From: Rhodospirillales bacterium
GTDB lineage: Bacteria > Pseudomonadota > Alphaproteobacteria > Rhodospirillales > Defluviicoccaceae
Assembly (NCBI GenBank): GCA_016712595.1
Contig: JADJQT010000004.1
Location: 1 to 64,000 of the forward strand
Direction: 5' to 3'
DNA: 64,000 bases
Positions within the stretch are counted from its first letter, which is position 1; every line of letters starts with the position of its first letter. The notes beneath the pieces are model-generated. The model worked only from the letters and a program-made list of their open reading frames with translations. It was not told the origin of the DNA and ran no database searches. The translations under genes and the position numbers were made by a program. Shown here one piece after another: positions 36,951-45,456 of this stretch.

Positions 36951-38000
36951 ATGATCGCGGAGCTCGGAATGGACGGAAATCGGATGCGCGACTTGCGCCA
37001 GCAGTTGCGTCTGAGCCAGACCGAACTCAAGCAGCAGCTGAACCAGCGGCTCGGCCGGAGCTACGACAAGCACAAGATCAGCCGCTGGGAAAACGGACGA
37101 GAGCCGATCCCGGAGGACGTGGCAATGGAGCTCGACGCCATGGCTGTAGAGCGAAAGCCCGATGCCCGGGCTCTCGTCCTGGCCAATCAGAAAGGCGGGG
37201 TCGGCAAGACCACCAGCGCCTTGAACCTAGCCTACGCGTTCTCGCGATCCAGCCACGTGCTGCTCGTCGATATGGATCCGCAAGCGACGGCAACGGCCGG
37301 CCTCCTGGCAGAAGCCAGCATCGAGGCGTACAGGCAGGGTCGTACGATCGCACACGTCATTCTCGGAGGTCGGCCCATCTCCGAGGTGATCATCAAGGCG
37401 TCGGAGCCCCTGGGAGATAGCAGGGCGATTCCGTTCGATCTGGTCGGCAGCCACATCGATTTGGCCGAGTCGGACGCCCGCCGTGAACCTGGTTTCGATG
37501 TCTCGCTGCGAGAGGTCCTGGAACACTGCCGCGGGTCTTACGACCACATCGTCATCGACGCGCCGCCGAACCTGGGGATGTTGACGTGGATGGCTCTTGC
37601 GGCCGCCGAGGACGTCATCATCCCGGTCCGGACGGAACCGTATGACACCATGGGCGTAGGCCTGATTCTCAACACCATCAAGAAGGTGCAGCGCCGACTG
37701 AACCCGACGCTCCGCCTCGCCGGCATTCTTCCGACGCAGTACGGCAAGCGGAAGTCCGTGGATCGGGAGGTGCTCGCCCATCTGGTGACGGCGATGGGCG
37801 ACAAGGCGCCCGTCCTGGAACCGGTAAGCGACAGTGCCATATTCGGGCGCGCCGCGCGCAATGGCCGGATCGCTCTGGAAGCCTCGCCGCAGGCGCCGGC
37901 CGCCCTCGTATACGCTCGTCTGGCGCAATGTCTAGCGTCGGGCAGCCCTCTGCCCCGGGCGGACGTCGGGGAGACCGCTTTAGACGGGATGAAGGCCTGA
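36951..38000 (+). CDS. parA: Plasmid partition ATPase ParA with N-terminal HTH
   Basis: A 349-aa type Ia ParA. ATG 36951 is preferred over the upstream in-frame start because that start would include the palindrome. Residues 10-60 form a Cro/XRE-type HTH (LRLSQTELKQQLNQRLG, KISRWENGREPIPE), so it can repress its own promoter. The deviant Walker A QKGGVGKTTSAL is at about 80-91, then VLLVDMDPQATATAGLL, and YDHIVIDAPPNLGMLTW as Walker B. It binds ATP and non-specific DNA and moves ParB-parS complexes. parB starts two bases after its stop. Confidence 0.92.
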   Translation: MIAELGMDGNRMRDLRQQLRLSQTELKQQLNQRLGRSYDKHKISRWENGREPIPEDVAMELDAMAVERKPDARALVLANQKGGVGKTTSALNLAYAFSRSSHVLLVDMDPQATATAGLLAEASIEAYRQGRTIAHVILGGRPISEVIIKASEPLGDSRAIPFDLVGSHIDLAESDARREPGFDVSLREVLEHCRGSYDHIVIDAPPNLGMLTWMALAAAEDVIIPVRTEPYDTMGVGLILNTIKKVQRRLNPTLRLAGILPTQYGKRKSVDREVLAHLVTAMGDKAPVLEPVSDSAIFGRAARNGRIALEASPQAPAALVYARLAQCLASGSPLPRADVGETALDGMKA

Positions 38001-38001
38001 G

Positions 38002-38919
38002 ATGGCTACGAAGACACAACGCCCCTCTCCGATCCTGGGGGCGGCTTCGATGATGATCAGCGAAGCGTCCGACACGCTGGTGACCAGCGACAGTCGCTTC
38101 CATCACAGCTTCGAAGTCGCCTTGGACGCGATCGAACCCGATCCCGAGCAGGCGAGGAAGCAGCATGCGCCCGACGACATCGCCGCTCTCGCCGGCACCA
38201 TGGCGGCGGAGGGCCAGCTGCAGCCGATCCTGCTGCGCCGTCATCCCTCCGAGCGCGGCAGATGGGTCATCGTCGCCGGCGAGCGTCGCTGGCGCGCCGC
38301 ACAGCTCAACGGCTGGCCGACAATTCTCGCGATCGAGCACGACAAGGACCCGGAAATCGCATCGCTGGTGGAAAACCTTCAGCGGGTCGACCTAAACGCC
38401 GTGGAGGAGGCGACGGGGGTCCGTCGGCTGATCGAGAGCAAGCAGTGGACCCAGGATCAGGCAGCCGGCGTCCTCGGCAAACCGAAGAGCGAGGTCAGTG
38501 CGCTGCTTAGGATCCTCTCTCTGCCGTCCGATCTGCTTGAGTCTGTTCTGACGTCAGAACTGAGCATCCCCAGGAACGTCCTGGTGGAACTCGCACGTGT
38601 GGACGACATGATGATCCGGGAGCCCCTTCTGCAGCTGGCTCGCGAGGGCGCGCTCACGGTGAAGATGATCCGCTCGGCGAGAGAGGATGGAGGAGCCAAC
38701 TTCAGCTCGCGCGGAGAGAGGCCATCTGACCGGAAGAGCGCGTCAGCTCCTCTTGTTCAAGTCAGCTTCCGTGCCGTCGAAACAATGGCGGGACGACTGC
38801 GGGCTGCACGTGAATCCGGAAAGCCGATCGGCGAGAAGGGCAGGGAGGCTCTCCTGCAGTTGCGGCAGGCGATCGACGACTTGCTCGCCAACTCATCCAT
38901 CCGGCCACAGGCCGAGTAG
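38002..38919 (+). CDS. parB: Partition protein ParB
   Basis: A 305-aa ParB. It shows ALDAIEPDPEQARKQ, the CTP-binding/ParB box GRWVIVAGERRWRAAQL, SLVENLQRVDLNAVEEA, and an HTH (WTQDQAAGVLGKPKSEVSAL) for parS recognition. Forms one operon with parA. Its coding sequence contains a perfect 16-bp parS-like palindrome (38545-38560), so ParB would load onto its own gene. No frameshift. Confidence 0.92.
   Translation: MATKTQRPSPILGAASMMISEASDTLVTSDSRFHHSFEVALDAIEPDPEQARKQHAPDDIAALAGTMAAEGQLQPILLRRHPSERGRWVIVAGERRWRAAQLNGWPTILAIEHDKDPEIASLVENLQRVDLNAVEEATGVRRLIESKQWTQDQAAGVLGKPKSEVSALLRILSLPSDLLESVLTSELSIPRNVLVELARVDDMMIREPLLQLAREGALTVKMIRSAREDGGANFSSRGERPSDRKSASAPLVQVSFRAVETMAGRLRAARESGKPIGEKGREALLQLRQAIDDLLANSSIRPQAE
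38545..38560. promoter_or_regulatory. parS-like palindrome 3, inside parB
   Basis: GTTCTGACGTCAGAAC, a perfect 16-bp palindrome in the parB coding region; third member of the set at 36643 and 36928 and the best consensus. Confidence 0.7.
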
Positions 38920-38956
38920 AGGACAGCGCCGTGCAGTTGCGCTCATGCGCAGGGCT

Positions 38957-39049
38957 CAGCGGGAACCCAAAATACAGCCATACCGCATCGCTGATGATCT
39001 CAGCGGGGTAGCGATGGCCAGCGTAAATCGGGCCGCGGGGCGTCTTCAT
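38957..39049 (-). pseudogene. IS6-family transposase N-terminal scar
   Basis: MKTPRGPIYAGHRYPAEIIS followed by DAVWLYFGFPLS matches the start of IS6-type transposases; it breaks off at about 38957. A third IS6 lineage in the window. The rest of the 282 bp between parB and recD2 holds nothing recognisable. Confidence 0.5.
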
Positions 39050-39201
39050 CCCGCGCATTTACCCGACCAACCCAGCTCCTGCCAAGCCCGCTCTCGCCCA
39101 ACTTGACGGTGCCGTCGCGCATGCGATGTGCGCGTCGTTCCGGCAGGCGAGGGGGCTTCCGCTCCGAGCCGTGGATCGTGCTTTTCGACGAGGGTGGCAG
39201 A

Positions 39202-41400
39202 TCAGCCCACGCATCCGGCCAGCCACTCCCGCAGCTTCGACCACCTTCGCCCGGTCTGTTTTCCCTTCACCGCGATCGCCAGCGCTTTCTTCTGGCCGAC
39301 GACAACGACCAGCCGCTTGCCACGGCTGACGGCGGTATACAGCAGGTTCCGCTGCAGCATCGGGTAATGTTGCGTGGTCAGCGGGATGACCACGGCGGGA
39401 TATTCCGAACCCTGCGACTTGTGGATGGTGGTGGCGTAGGCGAGGGCGATCTCGTCCAGTTCGCCGAAGCCATAGGTCAGGTCCCGGCTCTCGAACTCCA
39501 GCACCATCTCAGACGCCTCGGCATCGATGGCGCGGACGACGCCGAGGTCGCCGTTGTAGACCTCCTTGTCGTAGTCGTTCTCGACCTGCATCACCTTGTC
39601 GCCGATGCCGTAGGTCGAGCCGAAGCGCTCGACGTGCAATTCGCCCGGCGGATTGAGCGCCTGTTGCAGATCGATGTTCAACGAGCGAGCACCGAGGCCG
39701 CCGCGGTTCATCGGGCACAGCACCTGGACGTCGCGGATCGGATCGAGGCCATGGCGGGCCGGGATGCGGTCGCGGACGATCTGCAGGATCTTGGCGACGC
39801 CATCTTCGGCATCGACGCACTCGACGAAATGAAAGTCGCTGGCCGGGTCCTGCACCCACTCCGGCATCAGGCCCTGGTTGATGCGATGGGCGTTGACGAT
39901 GATCCGGCTCTCGGCGGCCTGGCGGAACACTTCCGTCAGCCGCACCACTGGCACCACGCCCGAGCCAATCATGTCGGCGAGCACCTGGCCGGGGCCGACC
40001 GAGGGCAGCTGATCGACGTCGCCGACCAGGATCAACGCCGCATCATCCGGCACCGCCTTCAGCAGCGCGTGCATCAGTGGCACGTCGATCATCGACGTCT
40101 CGTCGATGACCAGCAGGTCGCAGTCCAGCAGGTGGTCCTCCTTGCGGCGAAAGCCGCCGTGCATCGGATCGACCTCGAGCAGCCGGTGGATGGTCTTCGC
40201 CTCGAGGCCGGTGCTGTCCTGCAGCCGCCGGGCGGCGCGGCCGGTGGGGGCAGCCAACGCGATGCGTACGCCCTTGACGCCGAGGATCTTCAGGATCGAA
40301 TTGACCAGCGTCGTCTTGCCGACGCCCGGGCCGCCGGTGACGACGAGCACCTTCGCCGCCAGGGCGAGCTGCACCGCCTCGCGCTGGCTGGCGGCGAGAT
40401 CGATCCGGGCCTTGCTCTCGACCCATGGGATGGCCTTGGCGGCATCGATCGCCGGCCAGGGCAGGACGCCGCTCCGCAGCGTGCCGATCCGCGCGGCGAT
40501 CGCCCGCTCGGCGCGATGCAGGCCGGCGAGGAAGACGCAAGGCTCCGCGTCGACGTCGTCGGCAATCACTTCGCCGTCCTGCAGTTCCAGAGCGAGCGCC
40601 GTCTCGATGATCGCGGCCGGCACCTCCAGCAGTTCGACCGCCATCGGCACCAGCTGCGTCAGCGGCAGGCCACAATGGCCCTCGTCCATTGCTTCGCTCA
40701 GCGCATAGCCGATGCCGGCACGGGCGCGGATCATTGCTGTCTTCTCGATACCGAGCTTTTCGGCGATCAGGTCGGCGCTCTTGAAGCCGATGCCGCGGAT
40801 GTCGCGCGCCAGCCGGTAGGGGTTTTCCGAGATCAGCCGGATCGCATCGGCGCCGTAGGTCTTGAAGATGCGCACGGCGCGCGAGGTGCCGACGCCATGG
40901 CCGTGCAGGAAGATCATGATCTCGCGGATCGCCTTCTGGTCGGCCCAGGCGGCGACGATGCTCTCCGCCCGCTTCGGGCCGATGCCGTCGATCTCCTGCA
41001 GGCGATCCGGCGTCTGCTCGATAACTTCGAACACCGCCTCGCTGAACGCCCGGACCAGTTTCCTGGCGTACACCGGCCCGATGCCCTTGATCATCCCCGA
41101 GGCGAGATACTTCTGGATGCCCTCGGCCGTCGTCGGTGGCGCCGAGCGCAGAAAACCGGCGCGGAACTGCACGCCGTGCATCCGGTCATTGACCCACTGC
41201 CCCGTCATCTGGACGAACTCGCCGGCGGCGATTGCCGCCGCGTGACCGATGACGGTGATCAGATCGCGCTGACCGCGCGCCTTCACCCGCAGCACGCAGA
41301 AGCCGCTGTCCGGGTTGTGGAAGGTGACGCGCTCGACGAGACCGGCGAGGGTGTCCTTTGCCACCGCTGCTGATCCAGGACGTGACGGCCGTTCCGACAT
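39202..41400 (-). CDS. recD2: RecD2-like SF1B DNA helicase
   Basis: 732 aa from ATG 41400 (MSERPSRPGSAAVAKDTLAG); the in-frame ATG 41559, overlapping the nuclease stop, is an alternative giving a 53-residue extension. The N-terminal region carries helix-hairpin-helix-like repeats (IKGIGPVYARKLV, IDGIGPKRAESIV, IRGIGFKSADLIA). Helicase motifs: Walker A TGGPGVGKTTLVNS (about 350), LLVIDETSMIDVPL, ILVGDVDQLPSVGPGQ, LTEVFRQA, and C-terminal ATTIHKSQGSEYPAVV and YTAVSRGKRLV. A 5'-3' helicase acting on DNA ends; on plasmids it may aid replication or transfer. It follows repC and the nuclease on the same strand. Confidence 0.9.
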   Translation of the reverse strand: MSERPSRPGSAAVAKDTLAGLVERVTFHNPDSGFCVLRVKARGQRDLITVIGHAAAIAAGEFVQMTGQWVNDRMHGVQFRAGFLRSAPPTTAEGIQKYLASGMIKGIGPVYARKLVRAFSEAVFEVIEQTPDRLQEIDGIGPKRAESIVAAWADQKAIREIMIFLHGHGVGTSRAVRIFKTYGADAIRLISENPYRLARDIRGIGFKSADLIAEKLGIEKTAMIRARAGIGYALSEAMDEGHCGLPLTQLVPMAVELLEVPAAIIETALALELQDGEVIADDVDAEPCVFLAGLHRAERAIAARIGTLRSGVLPWPAIDAAKAIPWVESKARIDLAASQREAVQLALAAKVLVVTGGPGVGKTTLVNSILKILGVKGVRIALAAPTGRAARRLQDSTGLEAKTIHRLLEVDPMHGGFRRKEDHLLDCDLLVIDETSMIDVPLMHALLKAVPDDAALILVGDVDQLPSVGPGQVLADMIGSGVVPVVRLTEVFRQAAESRIIVNAHRINQGLMPEWVQDPASDFHFVECVDAEDGVAKILQIVRDRIPARHGLDPIRDVQVLCPMNRGGLGARSLNIDLQQALNPPGELHVERFGSTYGIGDKVMQVENDYDKEVYNGDLGVVRAIDAEASEMVLEFESRDLTYGFGELDEIALAYATTIHKSQGSEYPAVVIPLTTQHYPMLQRNLLYTAVSRGKRLVVVVGQKKALAIAVKGKQTGRRWSKLREWLAGCVG

Positions 41401-41408
41401 CGACAGTC

Positions 41409-41501
41409 TCACCAGCAGTAAGCGGGGATCTTGGGCACATCGTGCTCCCGCCACTTCATCGGGCGGATAATCGCCTTCGCGTAGGGAGCGGTGAACCTCA
41501 T
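41409..41501 (-). CDS. Possible 30-residue small protein
   Basis: ATG 41501 is preceded by AAGGAG seven bases upstream, the best ribosome site in this region. It reads MRFTAPYAKAIIRPMKWREH then DVPKIPAYCW and stop, just before recD2. It could be a leader peptide coupling recD2 translation or a chance frame; no homologue known to me. Confidence 0.35.
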   Translation of the reverse strand: MRFTAPYAKAIIRPMKWREHDVPKIPAYCW

Positions 41502-41555
41502 TGAGGTCTCCTTGCGTGCCCTCGATTTCGGCGAGCCGGGCCGGTCGCCAACCGC

Positions 41556-42059
41556 TCATTGCGCATGGGCATGCGCCGCTCGCCACTGCGATGGCTCGAC
41601 GAACGCACCGCCCCACAGGCCGCGGCGGGCACGCCGGGCGGTGTCCTCGTCGTCGACGTAGACGGTCGAGTACTTGCGGTAGGCGATCGCCAGGCCGGCG
41701 CGCACCAGCCAGGCGCCGAGATCCTCGTCGCCGGCATCGAAGCAGACGGCGACGGTTCGGCCGTAGTGGTCGGTGGTGCGCGGCCGGCAGGTCACGGGGC
41801 GGCCGGCGATCTTCTCGGCCAGGGCGGAGGTCGCGACCCGGCCGCAGAAGTAGTCGTGGCCGTCGCCGGAGGTACAGGTTTGGCGGGATTCCGGGGCATC
41901 AATGCCAAAAATTCGCAGATGCACATCGGCGACGACGATGGTGTCGCCGTCGATCACCCGCGCCGGGCCGGTCACGGCGTCGGCGGCGCGCACGCCGTGA
42001 ACGGCGACGACAGTGGTGGCGAGAACGAGGGCGACAAGCGCGGCGGTGAAACGGTTCAT
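41556..42059 (-). CDS. Secreted thermonuclease-like (SNase) protein
   Basis: 167 aa from ATG 42059 with a signal peptide (MNRFTAALVALVLATTVVAV, cleavage near VRA-AD). The SNase fold follows: RVIDGDTIVVADVHLRIFGI, IDAPES with the catalytic Glu region, a Cys pair (CTSGDGHDYFC), GRTVAVCF and WLVRAGLAIAYRKYS. A small extracytoplasmic nuclease, common on alphaproteobacterial plasmids. The start overlaps the repC stop (ATGA), so it is co-translated with repC, an unusual coupling. Confidence 0.85.
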   Translation of the reverse strand: MNRFTAALVALVLATTVVAVHGVRAADAVTGPARVIDGDTIVVADVHLRIFGIDAPESRQTCTSGDGHDYFCGRVATSALAEKIAGRPVTCRPRTTDHYGRTVAVCFDAGDEDLGAWLVRAGLAIAYRKYSTVYVDDEDTARRARRGLWGGAFVEPSQWRAAHAHAQ

Positions 42060-43348
42060 CGGGTCGTGCTCCTTTCCGACGGCGAGCGCCGGTCGGCTGC
42101 GGGGGTGAACGACGTTGGGCACGGTTCGTTTTCGGTGTCGCGCTGGCCTTCGGCAAGGCCGTGCAGGCTGCGCAGCAGGTGGAGTTCGCCGTCGCGACCG
42201 CGGGCGATCATCCCCCTGAGGTAGCCTCCCGGCGAGCGGATGGTCTCGCGTTTGGCGGCGATGATGGCGACGGCGGTGGCCGCCTGATAGCGGCCGAGGG
42301 CGTGACAGGCGTCGATCCAGGCGGCGCGGCTGATACCGAGCTGGTGGCGGAGGCGATTGGCGGCATCGACGATGTCGGACCAGGTAGGGCAGGGGGTGAG
42401 GAGCTGATCCTGCAACGGCGGAGAGACACGAACGAGAAATTTCGGTGTCGCTGCCGGCGGCTCGTCGTGCAGGGCGTCGTCGGTTTTGACGGAGGCTCCG
42501 TCGCCCGGGCCGTTACACTCCATTCCCGAGTCTTTGTTACCTGTAGCTGAGTTAGTTTCGGGTTGGGTTGTAGTTGTATAGAGGCGGACCTGGGAGTCCG
42601 GTGGGCCGGACATTTCCACAGGTTTCCGCAACGCTTCGACCAACGCCGTCTCCCCATCCTGACGCCGTCTCTCGAGGTCGATGACCGCCGTAGCGAGGAC
42701 CGTCAGCGGCGCTCCTTCGTCGATCGCCACGGCGGTCACGGTCCAGGCTTCCGCCAGCCAGACACGCCAGTCCCGGTCGGTCAGGGCGTGCTCCAGCGCC
42801 GTCTCGGCCAGCTGCTGGATCGCCTTGCGCGCGATCGTCAGACGCCGCCGCAGCGCGGCGCGGGCCTTGCGCTTGCCATCGGCCTTCTCGGCGATAGCAA
42901 GGAACTCTGCGTGCCGGTCGGCGAGGGGAGACAGGTCGAAGCCGTAGGCCTCGACAATCCGGCCGGAGGAATCGCGCCGGCCCCACCGCCGGCCCTGCGG
43001 GCTGTCCACCGGGACGATGATGCCGAGCGCGATCAGCCGGCCGAGCAGACGGCGGACGTGCCGCTCGGAAATGCCCAGCCGATCCTGCAGCATGGCGTTG
43101 CTCGGCCAGACGATCGGCCGGCTGCCGCGCTGCCAGTCCTGCGGCTGACTGAACGCCATCAGCTGGTCGACGAGATCACGGACGGCGCCGAGGCCGAGGG
43201 TGGCGGCGGCGCGCTTGAACGCCGCCAGCGCCTGGCCGGCGGTGATTCCATTCGGCAGGCCGTCGAAGCAATCGGCCTGGGTCTTGATCGGCAAGGCGTC
43301 GGGCGCCAGGCGGCGCAAGCCGGGGGCGACTCGGGCACAAGCAGTCAC
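42056..43348 (-). CDS. repC: Plasmid replication initiator RepC
   Basis: 430 aa from GTG 43348, with GGAGG about 7 bases upstream. RepC N-terminal signature: QADCFDGLPNGITAGQALAAFKRAA, MAFSQPQDWQRGSRPIVWPS, a winged-helix HTH (LGISERHVRRLLGRLIALG), GRRDSSGRIVEAYGFDLSPL, then a second conserved domain near the C-terminus (WSDIVDAANRLRHQLGISRA, SPGGYLRGMIARGRDGELHL). RepC binds the origin, which in the known family lies within repC. Here it is not next to parA-parB as in repABC operons but 4 kb away on the other strand. Control may be by an antisense RNA upstream. Confidence 0.9.
   Translation of the reverse strand: MTACARVAPGLRRLAPDALPIKTQADCFDGLPNGITAGQALAAFKRAAATLGLGAVRDLVDQLMAFSQPQDWQRGSRPIVWPSNAMLQDRLGISERHVRRLLGRLIALGIIVPVDSPQGRRWGRRDSSGRIVEAYGFDLSPLADRHAEFLAIAEKADGKRKARAALRRRLTIARKAIQQLAETALEHALTDRDWRVWLAEAWTVTAVAIDEGAPLTVLATAVIDLERRRQDGETALVEALRKPVEMSGPPDSQVRLYTTTTQPETNSATGNKDSGMECNGPGDGASVKTDDALHDEPPAATPKFLVRVSPPLQDQLLTPCPTWSDIVDAANRLRHQLGISRAAWIDACHALGRYQAATAVAIIAAKRETIRSPGGYLRGMIARGRDGELHLLRSLHGLAEGQRDTENEPCPTSFTPAADRRSPSERSTTR
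42529..42590. other. A/T-rich block inside repC, candidate replication origin
   Basis: A visibly A/T-rich stretch of about 60 bp (with TTTGTTACCTG, GTTAGTTTCGGG, TTGTAGTTGTATAG) in an otherwise GC-rich gene. In repABC-type plasmids the origin lies in such a block of repC; assignment by analogy. Confidence 0.4.
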
Positions 43349-43394
43349 GTTCGGTCCTCCATATCTGGGGACCGTTCAGGCAAAACTTCCCTGT

Positions 43395-43517
43395 TCGCGC
43401 CTCTCGCACGTTTTGGCTTGCGTTTTGGCTGGGATTTCCGTAGGAACGTGGTTGCGAGCACACGGCCTACAGATTTTCCAGAAAACCCGGCGCCGAGAGG
43501 CGGCCGGGTTTTCTTAT
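43395..43517 (+). ncRNA. Candidate counter-transcribed RNA antisense to the repC leader
   Basis: The repC leader (43349 to about 43520) contains, on the opposite strand, a stem-loop followed by TTTTCTT that would end a short plus-strand RNA. RepABC-type replicons control repC with just such an antisense RNA. The 5' end is not determined; no clear promoter consensus was found, so the left limit is a guess. Confidence 0.35.
43481..43517 (+). terminator. Intrinsic terminator (of the candidate antisense RNA)
   Basis: GAAAACCCGG (43481-43490) pairs exactly with CCGGGTTTTC (43504-43513), with further inner pairing, followed by TTATG. On the plus strand the T-run is at the correct side. On the minus strand it could serve as an attenuator in the repC leader. 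Confidence 0.65.
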
Positions 43518-43607
43518 GTTTGCGTTGCCGTCACGGTCATCTCCTCTGTCTCAGAATCCGGGTACGCTTCCACAAAGAGTAGTAGGGAGCAACCCGATAT
43601 GTGCATT

Positions 43608-44234
43608 TTATGGTATTTCCCGCGACATACAGGGCTGTTTGGCGTGTCGAGACCTACTCGCGGGCCGCACACGGTCAAGAATCGCCTGTGCGTACGCCCG
43701 CGGATCCTCTTGGGAATCCGAAGATCGACTCGAGGCATGCCGCGGGTTGCTGCGCTCAGATGCTGCCGAGTCGCGTCTGGTCGGCGAAGCTGCTGCAGCG
43801 GCGGCGATGTGCAGGAAGCCGCCGGCGGCATCCATGCCGGCGTCGAGTTCCTGCTCGCCGACAGCCTTCGTTGCCGCGAGCAGGCGATCCAGCCGAATCG
43901 CGTACGTGGCGCTCTCCGGCGTGTCCGCCGGCTGGAATTGCGCGGCATCGCCTAGCAGCGCACCGGCGAGCATCGCTGTACGCAGCAGGCCCGAGCGCCG
44001 CTGGAACAGTTCGCGGTCGGCCTGCTGCTGCGCTGGCGTTACGCCGGTGAGTGGCCGATTCTCCGCGAAGATGATCAGGTCGGATGGCTCTTCGTGCGCG
44101 AGCGCGTCGATTTCGTCGTCGGTGAACCCGGCGAGTTCGTCGAGGCCGCTTGCCCAATCGCCGGGATCGATGAAGTCGTGGTGGCAGACAGCGCGACGGA
44201 CGTGTTGCGTGGTAGATTCGTAAACGGTCTGCAT
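43608..44234 (-). CDS. Hypothetical protein, 208 aa
   Basis: ATG 44234 (MQTVYESTTQHVRRAVCHHD). Acidic N-terminal half (GFTDDEIDALAHEEPSDLII), an Ala-rich middle (SGLLRTAMLAGALLGDAAQF) and a Ser/Arg-rich tail. No motif, signal peptide or membrane segment recognised. Downstream of trbB on the same strand but separated by 256 bp that hold a hairpin and nothing else, so probably a separate unit between the transfer genes and repC. Confidence 0.55.
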   Translation of the reverse strand: MQTVYESTTQHVRRAVCHHDFIDPGDWASGLDELAGFTDDEIDALAHEEPSDLIIFAENRPLTGVTPAQQQADRELFQRRSGLLRTAMLAGALLGDAAQFQPADTPESATYAIRLDRLLAATKAVGEQELDAGMDAAGGFLHIAAAAAASPTRRDSAASERSNPRHASSRSSDSQEDPRAYAQAILDRVRPASRSRHAKQPCMSREIP

Positions 44235-44459
44235 GGCGCGTACTCCGCTGTGTTGATCGAGGGGAGCCACCCGGCGGCCACCGGCGGGCTCCCCGCCCCT
44301 TAAAATCTCGGGTCCATGACCATGGACCCCTGCCCGTCGGCGAGACCGGAGGGTCCGGGGACGGTGCGCGATCGAGGGTGACCGGGTTGCGCGCGAGCAT
44401 GGCCCTTCGCCATGCGCAGCGCGCGGCCCTGTCGCCCGGCAGATGGCGTACCGAGGGGA

Positions 44460-44476
44460 GGGAGGCAGCGCCTCCC
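44460..44476 (-). terminator. Hairpin after trbB
   Basis: GGGAGGC (44460-44466) and GCCTCCC (44470-44476) form a 7-bp stem with a 3-base loop, 15 bases after the trbB stop. No U-tract follows, so this may stabilise the mRNA end rather than terminate. Confidence 0.3.
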
Positions 44477-44490
44477 TGGCCCCCTCTCGC

Positions 44491-45456
44491 TCACATCGAG
44501 CGCGTGACATAGCCCGTGCCGTCCTGCCAGCCGTCGACGTACAGCACCTCGCTGATTGCCCGGCCGGTCATTGTCCGCTGGACGAAGACGACGCAGCCGA
44601 TCGCCGTGGCGATTGCCCGGCGGGGCGGCTGCGGGCAGATGGTGGAGCACAGGTCCTCGAGGCGGCCGAGCGCGTCGAGCGCGCTGTTGGCATGAATGGT
44701 CCCGAAACTCCCGCTGTGGCCGGTGTTGCAGGCGAACAGCATCTCCAGCGCCGCGTCGCCGCTGCGCACCTCGCCGAGGACGATGCGGTCCGGCCGGTAG
44801 CGCAGCGCGTGTTGCACCAGACGCTGCATGCCGATCTGCGGCGACGTCAGAAAGCGGACATGGTCGGGCGCTTCGATCGCGATTTCGCGGGTGTCCTCGA
44901 TGATCAGACAGCGGTCACGAACGACGCTGTCGATTTGCAGCAGCGAGGAGAGCAGGGAGGTCTTGCCCGAGCCGGTCGAGCCGGCGATCAGGATGTTGCG
45001 GCGCTCCTGGACCGCGCGGACGAGCGGGTCGTCGCCGTCGATCACCGGTCCGTCCGCGAGCGCGCACGGTCCGCGCGAGAAGGCGCTCAGATCGAACACC
45101 GTCCGCGGCGGCTTGCGGATCGACAGCGTCGGCTGCTCGGTGATGGGTGCGATGCTGCCGGCGACGCGCTCGCCCGAGCCCGGCATGGTCGCGGAGAGGA
45201 GGGGAGCGTCGCGGGTGATGACCGTGCCGACCGAGCTTGCCAGCATGCGCAGCGCGAAATCCGCGTTGGCGGCCGTCAGCGTGATCCCCGAGTCGGTACG
45301 GCCGGCGCCGGTGCGATCGACGAAGACGCGACCGTCGGCGTTGCACATCACGTCGGTGACCGACGGCTCTTCGAGGAGCGCGGCGATCTCGGCGTCGAGG
45401 GCGCGCCGCAGCCCGCGATCGAGCCGGGTCTCGGAGACCGTCTCGTGTGTGTCCAT
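44491..45456 (-). CDS. trbB: Conjugation ATPase TrbB/VirB11
   Basis: 321 aa from ATG 45456, overlapping the traG stop (TGATG). The N-terminal domain (SVTDVMCNADGRVFVDR) is followed by a Walker A STGSGKTSLLSS (about 155-165), ASP box LIIEDTREI, Walker B RIVLGEVRSGDAALEML and the His box TGHSGSFGTIHANS. A hexameric traffic ATPase at the inner membrane that powers pilus assembly and substrate transfer. It is the last gene of the minus-strand transfer operon. Intact. Confidence 0.9.
   Translation of the reverse strand: MDTHETVSETRLDRGLRRALDAEIAALLEEPSVTDVMCNADGRVFVDRTGAGRTDSGITLTAANADFALRMLASSVGTVITRDAPLLSATMPGSGERVAGSIAPITEQPTLSIRKPPRTVFDLSAFSRGPCALADGPVIDGDDPLVRAVQERRNILIAGSTGSGKTSLLSSLLQIDSVVRDRCLIIEDTREIAIEAPDHVRFLTSPQIGMQRLVQHALRYRPDRIVLGEVRSGDAALEMLFACNTGHSGSFGTIHANSALDALGRLEDLCSTICPQPPRRAIATAIGCVVFVQRTMTGRAISEVLYVDGWQDGTGYVTRSM

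Noticed and set aside
39103..41373. Long plus-strand open frame antisense to recD2
   Set aside because: GC-rich shadow of the recD2 gene with no domain; the minus-strand protein has all helicase motifs.
36951..43348. Classical repABC operon
   Set aside because: parA and parB are on the plus strand while repC is 4 kb away on the minus strand with recD2 and a nuclease between; the name repABC would be misleading.
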